Shown here one piece after another: positions 9,150 to 17,413 of a DNA stretch of 64,000 bases. Each line of letters starts with the position of its first letter. The first letter of the stretch is position 1. Below the pieces are notes generated by a model, which was given only the letters and a program-made list of their open reading frames with translations, was not told the origin of the DNA and did no database searches. The translations under genes were made by a program, and so were the position numbers. The stretch lies in NCBI GenBank assembly GCA_963726785.1, contig CAVSDJ010000007.1, forward strand, positions 2,480,001 to 2,544,000, in the 5' to 3' direction. This DNA comes from DATEKX01 sp963726785 (GTDB taxonomy: Bacteria; Acidobacteriota; Blastocatellia; UBA7656).

Positions 9150-9272
9150 TTATCCGTGGCAATTAGCGCCCCATGAGCACGACCCTTCGGCCAACTGCTG
9201 GAGTTGCTCATCGGTCAATTCATTTTCCATGGACTCTGTCAATTGCGATTCGAGAATTTCCTTGGTCTCCAT
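9150..9272 (-). CDS. RiPP (lanthipeptide-type) precursor peptide 1
   Basis: A 40-residue peptide, too short for routine gene calling. Its leader (residues 1-30) is acidic and ends LTDEQLQQLAEG, like leaders recognised by LanM and radical SAM RiPP enzymes. The core is about ten residues, SCSWGANCHG, with Ser31, Cys32, Ser33, Trp34 and Cys38. An AAGGAG ribosome-binding site lies eight bases upstream of the ATG. Nearly the same peptide is encoded at 31143-31265: leader and core align without gaps. It is 88 bases downstream of the radical SAM gene and is followed by a 16-bp hairpin. Lanthionine formation between a dehydrated Ser and a Cys is the obvious modification; Trp34 may be another target. 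Confidence 0.85.
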   Translation of the reverse strand: METKEILESQLTESMENELTDEQLQQLAEGSCSWGANCHG

Positions 9273-9360
9273 ACTTTCTCCTTCACTTAATGGTGTGTCA
9301 TGCGGGTCACAATGTATCATATCTAACTAAACCATACAAGTAAGTACGAGTACAAATTTA

Positions 9361-11379
9361 TTACATGACGGTGTCTGCAGTTGAAAATTCGCTTTGCCAG
9401 GCAGGCACGTCCGTGTAGCCGCCTGGAAACTCTTCGAGCGAGTCGGGAATGCGACTGACTTCGCGCAAGGCAAGACGCATATATCTATCGTTCAGCCCCA
9501 AAAGTATTCGGCGCTTCTGCAATTCATCGAGCACGTTTTGCACCTTTTCAACAGAAAGGTTTGAATGTCCGCCTTTTGCCAGGGCGCTCAAGATGCCGCT
9601 GCTGGTGTGTATGTCATCGCATACTTTATAAATCTCGCAAGCGAGACCATCAAGAATATGCGAGGAAGACACAGCGCAAGGGCGCGTATCTTTGATATGT
9701 ATGCGGTTTTCTTCTTCCTGCATCACAAGGACAGGTTTTTCTCTCGTTGTTTCCATGCCTCCCTGTCCCCAGAGCATGTTCCAGACGGCGAGAGACTTCA
9801 TCACTCTCTTGAGATGAGGCCGTCTTTCGAGTTCTTCTTTCGCAGACCGCCTTTCCTGATCGTGGAAATAGTAAGCCAGGTCTTGCATCTGCGCGGAAGC
9901 GACCGGGTAGACATAATTGTAAAGAGGGAAGGGCGTGAGAGAGAGTCCGAAACTTTCCGGCCTCTGGTGATAAGGACTGAAGCGGTGAAATTGTATGCGG
10001 TCTACACCGGGCGGCTGGAGGTGCGAGACCATCGGCAGCCATTCGGCCATCTCGCCATACCATTCGTCCTGTTCGCCGGGTACGTCCCAAAGAAAATTCC
10101 AGGTGATGAAGACGCCGATCTCTCTGGCCCACTTGAGAAGCCTGACGTTCTGTAGCGCCGTCGTGCCTTTGTCTATAAGCTTGAGAATTTCGTCATGCAT
10201 GCTCTCGATGCCGGGTTGGAGCCTGCGGATTCCGGCTTCTGCAATCCGTTCCAACTGATCTCGCTTCAGATTCGCCTTGGTTTCAAAAAAGAGTGTATAA
10301 GGCTCGCCAGCAGCAAGGCGCGGAAGAACAGTCTGAATGTAAGACAGATCAAGAATGTTATCTACGATATTGAACTTTCGGATGCCGTACCGCTGAGACA
10401 ATCCTTCCAATTCAGAGATCACACGGTCAGAACTCTTCGAGCGAAAAGCCATGTTGCCGCCGTTGAGACCGCAAAAAGTGCAATGATGCACCTTGCCCCA
10501 CCAGCAACCGCGCGATGTCTCCATGGCAAGCCCCGGCGAGATAAATTCTCGTAATGGAGAGAGACGCAACGCCGCGAAGTAGTCATCAAAATCGGGCATA
10601 GGCGTTTGATCCATCTGTTGGACTGAAGCGCGAGGCGCTTCAGCATTGAAAATCAAACCCGGATGTTTGCCACTGATGACCCCCAGAGGCAATTCTTGAG
10701 CAGGGATGTTTTTCCCTGACGTGAGAACCTTGCGGCAAAGATCGGGGAAGATATGATCGGCTTCTCCAGAAACGACGAAGTCAATCCATGGGAAACACTT
10801 CCTGACTGCTATGCCCATGGCTCCTTCGCAGTTCGCTCCGCCTATCACTGTTACGACCTCGGGGGCCAGCTCGCGGATTTTTCTGAGCACTGCAAGAGAT
10901 GCGCAGTGTTGCATGAATGTGGACGTGCAGCCGACGATCCTGGGCCGTTTCTCCAAAACTCGATGGGCTACATTTTCGATGAACGCGGGCGCAGCTTCTC
11001 GCGCTTTCCACAAAGCAGCGCGCGGGTCAGAATCGAAGCCGCTTCTGCGCAAAAGCCCCCGCGAGACCGCGGCGGAAAGCACTGCGTCCAAATAAGCATC
11101 ATGATCAGGATGAAAGTCCGGGAAAGCCGCTCCTGCGAAAGCCCACTCGCCCGCAAGAAACTCTTGCTTGCTATCGCTGATGAAGACGTAAACATCAAGT
11201 CCTATTTCTTCGGCAAACCAGACGCACGGGTAGAGATTTGATACGGAAATATCTGCCTCGCGCACGGCGGCTTTGAGCAAGCCCAGCGCCATTGACGGCT
11301 GATTGAGAGGAGGAAATGGCATAGACAGCAAACACACGTCAGACGTTTTCCCCGCATCGCTCTCAGATTTGTCAGGCAT
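9361..11379 (-). CDS. B12-binding radical SAM RiPP maturation enzyme (rSAM_ocin_1-like)
   Basis: About 672 residues, matching the family called RiPP maturation radical SAM protein 1. The N-terminus has the family signature LLSMPFPPLNQPSMALGLLKA, then a cobalamin-binding-like domain (GCTSTF, VIGGANCEG, about residues 140-230). The iron-sulfur cluster cysteines are spaced Cx7CxxC, in RGCWWGKVHHCTFCGLNG at about residues 292, 300 and 303, as in that family. Known members modify ribosomal peptides, often by B12-dependent methylation. The ATG at 11379 follows TAGGAG; a longer frame exists. The gene lies directly upstream of precursor 1 and is divergent from the + strand biosynthetic block. Confidence 0.88.
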   Translation of the reverse strand: MPDKSESDAGKTSDVCLLSMPFPPLNQPSMALGLLKAAVREADISVSNLYPCVWFAEEIGLDVYVFISDSKQEFLAGEWAFAGAAFPDFHPDHDAYLDAVLSAAVSRGLLRRSGFDSDPRAALWKAREAAPAFIENVAHRVLEKRPRIVGCTSTFMQHCASLAVLRKIRELAPEVVTVIGGANCEGAMGIAVRKCFPWIDFVVSGEADHIFPDLCRKVLTSGKNIPAQELPLGVISGKHPGLIFNAEAPRASVQQMDQTPMPDFDDYFAALRLSPLREFISPGLAMETSRGCWWGKVHHCTFCGLNGGNMAFRSKSSDRVISELEGLSQRYGIRKFNIVDNILDLSYIQTVLPRLAAGEPYTLFFETKANLKRDQLERIAEAGIRRLQPGIESMHDEILKLIDKGTTALQNVRLLKWAREIGVFITWNFLWDVPGEQDEWYGEMAEWLPMVSHLQPPGVDRIQFHRFSPYHQRPESFGLSLTPFPLYNYVYPVASAQMQDLAYYFHDQERRSAKEELERRPHLKRVMKSLAVWNMLWGQGGMETTREKPVLVMQEEENRIHIKDTRPCAVSSSHILDGLACEIYKVCDDIHTSSGILSALAKGGHSNLSVEKVQNVLDELQKRRILLGLNDRYMRLALREVSRIPDSLEEFPGGYTDVPAWQSEFSTADTVM

Positions 11380-11684
11380 ATTTTCTCCTATAGAGGACAA
11401 GCAAGTCTGCAATTACGCCCCGAACCCTTCTGGAATCAAATGGACACAGGCAAACCTGTGAGGCTCGCCATTAAGAAGTTTTATTTTCAGGTTTCTCGTC
11501 TTACCTTGCCGCCGGGTAAGATGGATTCCGCCCCGGCGGTGTGTTATTATAACTACGCTTCAGTGGTTTGTCATCTCTGCGAATTAGTAAAATTACGTTT
11601 CGGCGATTAATATAATTAAAACGGGCGATTTTATAATCGCCCTGTGAAAAATCATACATTGTTGAAGGAGATAAAGATATAGCG
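11380..11684. promoter_or_regulatory. divergent intergenic region of the RiPP cluster
   Basis: 305 bases between the radical SAM gene (minus) and the + strand block, so it must hold promoters for both. It is AT-rich in its right half. Two hairpins are visible: 11509-11515 with 11533-11539 (7 bp), and 11623-11630 with 11635-11642 (8 bp, four-base loop) in the leader of the + strand operon. No small gene was found. Confidence 0.5.
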
Positions 11685-12716
11685 ATGCCACAAAGCCCTC
11701 CTAGCCGGTTCCCGGCATATATACAAACATCAGCCGACGCTGCGAAGTATCTTGCGCCGCATTGTGTGCCGCCGTTCTTTTCCGGCGACAGCTTTGCAAA
11801 CGTTTTAAAAAGAGCAGAAGCGCTTCCGGCGGCTCTCTCGCTGAGTCATCTGTTTGAACGTCCTATAAATGTGGAGGCCCACCCCGTAGATTTTTTTCTA
11901 TGGATTCCCGGCAATGGCCGTCGCGACATTTTGGCCGGAGCCAGCGAAGGCATACCGGATGCTTTTTACGCACACAACTCCTGGAGGCGAATTCGTGATT
12001 TTGCCCGCGAGTGGATGGACGAAGCCTCGCCTTTGCATGAAGTGCGTTCGTTTTGGCTAGAGTTCGACATTCGCGGCGTGCCCGAAGGCATTCCTGTGCC
12101 GTTGATCTTTTTCACTGTTGAACAGAATCTATCACCCAAACCGGCGATTGAACTTTTGCAGGACAGACCTTTCGCTTCACCTCAGCTTGCAAACTTTCGC
12201 CGCTGCTGGGAAGCGATTCCTGACACGTGCCGCTATCGCACAGCAGGCATACTTTATTCGCGGCCCACTGACGCGATTCGTTTTATTTTGATCATGACGC
12301 CGGACGAAGCATTTCCTTATCTCGAACGCATCGGCTGGCCTGGCTCTGTCGTTGACCTCAACAAGCGATTCGAAAAGTTTTTTCGCTTTCATAATCAAGT
12401 GTCCCTGCACTTTGACGTTCACCCGGAAGGCGTAGAGCCGCAAGTCGGCATGGAAATCTACGTTGATGAACCGGCAATGTATAAAGGTCGCGGCGGAGAT
12501 TGCTCGCCCTTGCTTGATCTCGCCGTAGAGCAATCGCTTTGTCTGCCGGAAATTCGTGATGCGCTTGTCAAATGGCCCGGCTCGGACACATTTCAGCTAC
12601 TAGACAATCAAGAGATGCGCGTGGACCGAATGTTTCACCACATGAAGATAGTGAGCCGATCAGACCTCAGTCTTTATGCCAAGGCATACACAACCGCTGA
12701 GTACGAGGTTAGGTGA
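11685..12716 (+). CDS. uncharacterised RiPP-cluster protein, paralogue of 29931-30974
   Basis: 343 residues of unknown function, homologous along its length to the protein at 29931-30974. Shared landmarks are FWLEFD near residue 125, a YLERIGWPG-like motif near 210, a strand pair HFDVHPEGVEPQVGMEIYVD near 240, and a C-terminal HHMKIV...AKAYT. The alternation of paired strands and helices, with Lys/Arg/Tyr on strands near the end, resembles ABBA/DMATS prenyltransferase barrels, but I cannot confirm this. AAGGAG lies 14 bases upstream of the ATG. It overlaps the next gene by one base, so it heads a + strand operon of five genes. Confidence 0.8.
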   Translation: MPQSPPSRFPAYIQTSADAAKYLAPHCVPPFFSGDSFANVLKRAEALPAALSLSHLFERPINVEAHPVDFFLWIPGNGRRDILAGASEGIPDAFYAHNSWRRIRDFAREWMDEASPLHEVRSFWLEFDIRGVPEGIPVPLIFFTVEQNLSPKPAIELLQDRPFASPQLANFRRCWEAIPDTCRYRTAGILYSRPTDAIRFILIMTPDEAFPYLERIGWPGSVVDLNKRFEKFFRFHNQVSLHFDVHPEGVEPQVGMEIYVDEPAMYKGRGGDCSPLLDLAVEQSLCLPEIRDALVKWPGSDTFQLLDNQEMRVDRMFHHMKIVSRSDLSLYAKAYTTAEYEVR

Positions 12717-13571
12717 TGGCGACGGATTTGGCCCAAACAGATTGGTTTCGACTCCGCACGGTTGACATCGCTCAAGTGGACGAACTTGCAGAAACTCTCG
12801 ATGACTTCGCGCGGCACGCCATTGATGCATTAGTGATTCGGAATGTATACACGGCTGATTACATGCAAGAGATCAGCAGGCGGATTGAATTGCACGATCC
12901 GCCTTTTTACATTTTCCCTCCCTTTGGCCCTCCCGAAGAAGTGAGGAAATACAAGCATCTTTACGGCGTCACCCTGGTGGCTACCGACCCGAAGTTGATT
13001 GAATATTTCAACGCGGCGAAGAGCTTCCGCAGAGCATTGTCGCGAACTCTTTCGCGATGGCGATGACTTTGAGGAGCGCATCCGCCACATCTTTTCTGTG
13101 CTTTCAGAAGGCCGCCCCGTCGTTCTTCCGAAAGCACAGGCCGGTCAAATCTATATGCCCGCCACGATTCGCATTCTGCCGGAGGGCTCGACCATAGATC
13201 TGCATTGTGATAATAATCTCAGTCATCATCCCAACTATGATCACTTGAGAACCCTGTGTGATGTGAATAATCAATTGAGCTACTTCGTGACGATAAACGC
13301 GCCGGACGAGGGAGGCGAGTTGGTTATCTACCGGCGGCAATGGTCTGCCGGTGACGACGCGCTCAATCAATATGATATGAGAAAAGATGATTCGATGGTC
13401 GAAGATTACGAATATTTCTCTGTAAAGCCAGAGCCGGGCGACCTGATACTTCACGCGGGGGGACGCGTCTATCACCGGGTGACGCAGACAATCGGCCCAC
13501 GCACGCGACACACTATCGGCGGTTTTGTGGCAAATGCTCTCGACAGCAATACATTGTATTACTTTAGCTAA
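12716..13571 (+). pseudogene. 2OG-Fe(II) oxygenase gene with a one-base frameshift
   Basis: Two overlapping frames together encode one oxygenase of about 285 residues. The first frame (from ATG 12716) gives residues 1 to about 103 and then diverges. The second gives the catalytic half, with the iron motif His-x-Asp (LHCDN), the distal His in YHRVTQ and the 2OG-binding Arg in RHTIGG. Removing one C from the CC at 13027-13028 joins the frames as NAAKSFAEHCRELFRDGDDF, a natural-looking helix. It overlaps the preceding stop codon (TGATG), so it is translationally coupled. It is either a true recent lesion or an assembly error; the rest of the gene shows no decay. Probable role: hydroxylation or other oxidation of the peptide. 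Confidence 0.75.
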
Positions 13572-13609
13572 GTATCGTTGCCCTGTTGAACTGACGAAAG
13601 GTCTGAATT

Positions 13610-14173
13610 ATGGAAGAGCTGATACTGGTAAACGAAAACGATGAAGAAATCGGAGTCGGCGAGAAGCTCCAAACTCATCGGGAGGGGAAATTACACAGAG
13701 CCTTTTCGATCTTTATTTTCGATTCTGCCGGGCGACTCCTGATGCAAAAAAGGTCTACATCGAAATATCATTCCGGCGGCCTGTGGTCGAATACTTGTTG
13801 CGGCCATCCACGGCCCGGCGAAAAAGTCGAAATGGCTGCGCATCGAAGGCTGAAAGAGGAGATGAATTTCGATTGCTCACTTCAATTTTGTTCCAGTTTT
13901 ATATACAGAGCGGAGCTTGATCACAACCTGATTGAATGGGAACTCGATCATGTTTTTGCCGGAGTCTACGATAACGACCCGGACCCGGATGAAGCAGAAG
14001 CTGAAGACTGGCAGTGGGTTGATGTGAATGATCTGAAAGCCGGAATAGAGACGCAGCCTGACAGGTTTACATACTGGCTGAAAATAGCTCTGAGCAAATT
14101 GAATCTGGCGGCAATTGCTGGCCTCGCGGCAAACGAACAATCAGCGAGCAATCAAAAACAAAATAGTTTTTGA
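13610..14173 (+). CDS. idi: isopentenyl-diphosphate delta-isomerase, type I
   Basis: Nudix-fold enzyme that interconverts isopentenyl and dimethylallyl diphosphate. 187 residues. The catalytic cysteine motif NTCCGHP is at residues 61-67, the second catalytic acid is in WELDHV near residue 111, and the metal-binding histidines (THREGKLHRAF) are present. An AAAGG site precedes the ATG. Inside a RiPP operon it points to local supply of isoprenoid units for the polyprenyl synthase at 31409-32473. Confidence 0.93.
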   Translation: MEELILVNENDEEIGVGEKLQTHREGKLHRAFSIFIFDSAGRLLMQKRSTSKYHSGGLWSNTCCGHPRPGEKVEMAAHRRLKEEMNFDCSLQFCSSFIYRAELDHNLIEWELDHVFAGVYDNDPDPDEAEAEDWQWVDVNDLKAGIETQPDRFTYWLKIALSKLNLAAIAGLAANEQSASNQKQNSF

Positions 14174-14181
14174 GCTAAACG

Positions 14182-14832
14182 ATGAGCCGATTGGTCTATC
14201 AATTCGGACTGCCTCGCAGCGGCCTGTACGCCGTCGCAGAGTGGTATATAGATGGCATCGGCGAAGCGTGCCAACATCGAATCGGCGGAGGCTTCAAAGA
14301 CATCTACGCGAACGTCAGTGGTTCAACGTCTCACCTCGCTACCATTGAGGCGCTGTCAATCGAGAATGTGCAAGAGGGCCTCGCGCATTGTGAAAAGATT
14401 GGAGCAGAAACCTGGGTTCAACTCCGCGACCCGTATAACTGGCTCTCCTCTTTGCAGCAGGGAATTAATTCCTATGCCGTCGCGTGGCGACCCGATTCGC
14501 CTCTAGGTCTGTGGAAAGATTACGCTCGGCATTGTTTGAATTGTGCGTCCTATATCAACTACAACAGGTGGTTCAGCGACCCGAATTACAGGTGTGAATT
14601 GGCCGGGCGCTTCGCATTCCAACAGCGCCGCAATGGAGAAGCCTGGGAACATGTGCCCGGTAGAGGAGGCGGCAGTTCGTTTGACGGCGAGCGATTTGCG
14701 AATCAGGCTCAAGCAATGGCAGTGCTTGAGCGTTACGCGCGTTTTGTAGACGACGCTTCGTTCCGCGCTCAATTCGATGATGAAGTGATTGCGTTGGCCG
14801 AGCAGTTATTCGACATGAAACGGCCTTGGTGA
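14182..14832 (+). CDS. sulfotransferase-like P-loop protein
   Basis: 216 residues. The N-terminal GLPRSGLYAVAEW (residues 9-21) fits the 5'-phosphosulfate loop of PAPS-dependent sulfotransferases (PxSGT-like), and WVQLRDPYNWLSS near residue 80 fits their 3'-phosphate motif. The second half is less typical. It begins eight bases after idi and is part of the same operon. The function could be sulfation of the product or of another small molecule, or the domain may be degenerate. Neither precursor core contains Tyr, so a hydroxylated residue or a terpenoid hydroxyl would be the plausible acceptor. Confidence 0.6.
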   Translation: MSRLVYQFGLPRSGLYAVAEWYIDGIGEACQHRIGGGFKDIYANVSGSTSHLATIEALSIENVQEGLAHCEKIGAETWVQLRDPYNWLSSLQQGINSYAVAWRPDSPLGLWKDYARHCLNCASYINYNRWFSDPNYRCELAGRFAFQQRRNGEAWEHVPGRGGGSSFDGERFANQAQAMAVLERYARFVDDASFRAQFDDEVIALAEQLFDMKRPW

Positions 14833-14868
14833 GGTTGGCTCAAAACTCATAACGATTGGAGAACCTGT

Positions 14869-16494
14869 ATGAGCGTTTCATGGGGAGAGCAACTAGATCA
14901 TTTATTTGCAAACTGGAACACGTCTGATAGTCCGGGCTGCGCTCTTGGGGTTTATCAGGAAGGCAAAACAGTCTACAAACGCGGTTATGGCATCGCGCAT
15001 CTTGAGCACGACATTGCTATAACTCCCTCGACCGTCTTTCATATAGCATCGCTTTCCAAACAGTTCACTGCGATGGCAATCGGTCTGCTGGCTCGTTCGG
15101 GTCACATTTCGCTTTCCGATGACATACGAAAATACATCCCTGAACTTCAGATAAGCTCTGCCATCACTTTTCGCCAGATCATCCATCACACCAGCGGACT
15201 CAGAGACCAATGGGATATGCTGCGTCTGGGCGGCTGGCGCGATGCGGACATCAAGACGAACGGTGACATCCTGAGACTGGCAGCCTCTCAAAAGGAAATG
15301 AACTTCGCTCCCGGCACGCGCTTCCAATACATCAACACGGGCTATACGCTGATGGGCATAGCCATCAAACGCATCACAGGGAAATCGCTTCGCGAATATA
15401 CGGATGAAAATATGTTCGAGCCTCTGGGAATGCGAAGCACCTTCTTTCACGACGATTATGGAAAGGTTGTAAAGAATCGAGCGCAGGCCTACTCTCGCAA
15501 CAAAAGCGACCAACTCCGTATAGACATGCCCGCGTATGAGACTGTAGGCCCGACAAATCTTTTTTCTACCGTGGAAGACTTCGAGCACTGGGAGCGAAAT
15601 CTACTCTCGCCGACCGTCGGCGACAAAGACTTTATCAAACAGATGCTAACGCCCGGCTCGCTTGATAACGGTCAGCCCGTGAGCTACGGCTTCGGGTTCA
15701 TCACAGGCAATTATCGAGGACTGGAAACCGCCGAACACGCTGGCGGAGATGCGGGTTATCGCGCTTACTTCCTTCGATTCCCTGAAGAGCGATTTGCGGT
15801 CGCAATCTTCAGTAACTTTTCGAGAGTAAATCCGGGGCAACTTGCGCACGAAGTCGCGGACATCTGTCTGGCCGAACGCTTCAAAGCTGAAAGTTCAGAC
15901 AATCAGGAGATTCCTGCGTGGGCCGGTCGCGCCGCGGGCATCCGAACGCCTCTCTCTGTTGATCTCGATGGCAAGAGCGGTTTGTACAGAGACAGCCTCA
16001 GCAGCATGACTTGCCGGATTGAATCTCGCGGAGGTCGCATCTTTCTTGATGCGAGTGCTGGCGGAGAATATGAGTTAGTCGTGGTCGAAGAGAATCATTT
16101 TCGGTTTCTCAATGCTGATGCGGAATGTCTCTTCACGCCTGCTACGGCAGATCAACCCGTGCGGATGACCGTCAAGTATGCGGGACAAGAGACGGCTCTG
16201 TGCGAACGCATTACCGATGAAGAGATAGCGCCTGATTTCAGAGCCGACGAATACGCAGGAACTTACCAGAGCGAAGAACTCGATGTCCAATACACTATTG
16301 AACTGTCAGGCGAAGAGATTATTTTGCGGCGCGTTAAATTCGAGCCAAGCCCTCTTGTCTTATTTGCTAAAGATGAATTTTCGGCTAACGATGAAGGACT
16401 GCACATTCGCTTTGCGCGAGACGATGCGGGCCAGATCACAGGATTGACCCTCAATGCCGAACGGGTCTGGAATGTCCGCTTTGATCGCCTTTGA
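14869..16494 (+). CDS. serine hydrolase, beta-lactamase class C / S12 family
   Basis: 541-residue penicillin-binding-protein-like hydrolase. The nucleophile motif SxxK is SLSK at residues 61-64, the second motif YxN is YIN at 154-156, and an HAGGDAGYR segment near 290 fits the third motif. A C-terminal beta-rich domain of about 200 residues follows, as in many S12 proteins. No signal peptide is seen, unlike most family members. It is the last gene of the + strand block and ends 14 bases from the convergent exporter operon. In this setting it could be a peptidase or esterase for the product, or a self-resistance factor. Confidence 0.82.
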   Translation: MSVSWGEQLDHLFANWNTSDSPGCALGVYQEGKTVYKRGYGIAHLEHDIAITPSTVFHIASLSKQFTAMAIGLLARSGHISLSDDIRKYIPELQISSAITFRQIIHHTSGLRDQWDMLRLGGWRDADIKTNGDILRLAASQKEMNFAPGTRFQYINTGYTLMGIAIKRITGKSLREYTDENMFEPLGMRSTFFHDDYGKVVKNRAQAYSRNKSDQLRIDMPAYETVGPTNLFSTVEDFEHWERNLLSPTVGDKDFIKQMLTPGSLDNGQPVSYGFGFITGNYRGLETAEHAGGDAGYRAYFLRFPEERFAVAIFSNFSRVNPGQLAHEVADICLAERFKAESSDNQEIPAWAGRAAGIRTPLSVDLDGKSGLYRDSLSSMTCRIESRGGRIFLDASAGGEYELVVVEENHFRFLNADAECLFTPATADQPVRMTVKYAGQETALCERITDEEIAPDFRADEYAGTYQSEELDVQYTIELSGEEIILRRVKFEPSPLVLFAKDEFSANDEGLHIRFARDDAGQITGLTLNAERVWNVRFDRL

Positions 16495-16507
16495 ATCGCT
16501 CGCCCGT

Positions 16508-17413
16508 TCAGTCGTCTGACAATGGGCTGATCCTCACTTCCAACCCGCTGCCGAAAGGGCCTTCGCCATTTTGAAGCTGCCACAGGGAAGCGTAAAGACC
16601 TTCCTGTGCGAGAAGCTCTTCGTGATTGCCCTGCTCGCGAATCTTTCCTCTTTCGAGAACGAGAATTTTATCGGCGTTGCGAATCGTGGATAACCTGTGA
16701 GCGATCATGATCACGCTCCTTCCTGTCGCGGCATTTTGGAGCGATCTTTTTACTGCGGATTCAGTTTCATAATCAAGGTGCGAAGTCGCTTCATCAAGAG
16801 CCAGAATCGGCGCTCCTTTCAACAACGCTCTCGCGATTGCCACGCGCTGTCTCTCCCCTCCCGATAGAAGTCGCCCGCGCTCTCCCACTTCGGACTCCAA
16901 GCCGCTGGGCAAGGACGTGAGCATACCCAGTGCGCTTGCGTCGCGCATCGCGGAAATGATTCGCTCTTCGGAGGCGTGGGGCTGGCCGTAGGTCACGTTT
17001 CCCTGCACAGTTCCTTGAAATAAATATACATCCTGACTGACCCAACCTATGGCCGCTCGCAGGTCTTTGAGATTCATCGTTCGGATGTCCTTGCCATCTA
17101 AAAGTATTCGCCCTGAGTCAATATCGTAAAAGCGCATGAGAAGGCGCAGCATTGTGCTTTTGCCGGAGCCTGTCGGGCCTACGATGGCGAGCGTTTCGCC
17201 GGGTCGCAAGTGGAAGGAGACGTTTTCTAAAACTTTCACAGAAGGAAAATATCCGAAAGTGACATCATCAAAGACTATCTCTCCGCGCACTGTGCTGGCA
17301 GGAAGAAGGATCGGGCCGCTGCGGATTTTCGGACGAGAATCCAGGATTTCTGTCAGACGCTCTGCTGAATGAGTTGCGCCATAATACAGTCTGGTGAGTT
17401 GTTCAAGCCCCAT
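16508..17413 (-). CDS. ABC exporter, ATP-binding half (split from 17403-18620)
   Basis: 301 residues: the linker after the last membrane helix, then a complete nucleotide-binding domain with Walker A GPTGSGKST, signature LSGGERQRVAIAR, Walker B ILALDEATSHLD and the AHRLST histidine. It begins ATGGGGCTTGAA, overlapping the end of the membrane half by 11 bases in another frame. Deleting one G from the four-base run (17408-17411) fuses both halves into one normal exporter, reading SLDGLEQLTRLYYG. The two parts are either one gene interrupted by an extra base or two coupled genes. Confidence 0.88.
   Translation of the reverse strand: MGLEQLTRLYYGATHSAERLTEILDSRPKIRSGPILLPASTVRGEIVFDDVTFGYFPSVKVLENVSFHLRPGETLAIVGPTGSGKSTMLRLLMRFYDIDSGRILLDGKDIRTMNLKDLRAAIGWVSQDVYLFQGTVQGNVTYGQPHASEERIISAMRDASALGMLTSLPSGLESEVGERGRLLSGGERQRVAIARALLKGAPILALDEATSHLDYETESAVKRSLQNAATGRSVIMIAHRLSTIRNADKILVLERGKIREQGNHEELLAQEGLYASLWQLQNGEGPFGSGLEVRISPLSDD

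Noticed and set aside
13020..13066. Programmed +1 frameshift in the 2OG oxygenase
   Set aside because: No recognisable slippery codon with a following stop; a single-base insertion explains the data more simply.
14902..15588. 228-codon minus-strand frame inside the S12 hydrolase
   Set aside because: The + strand gene contains the catalytic motifs; the shadow has none.
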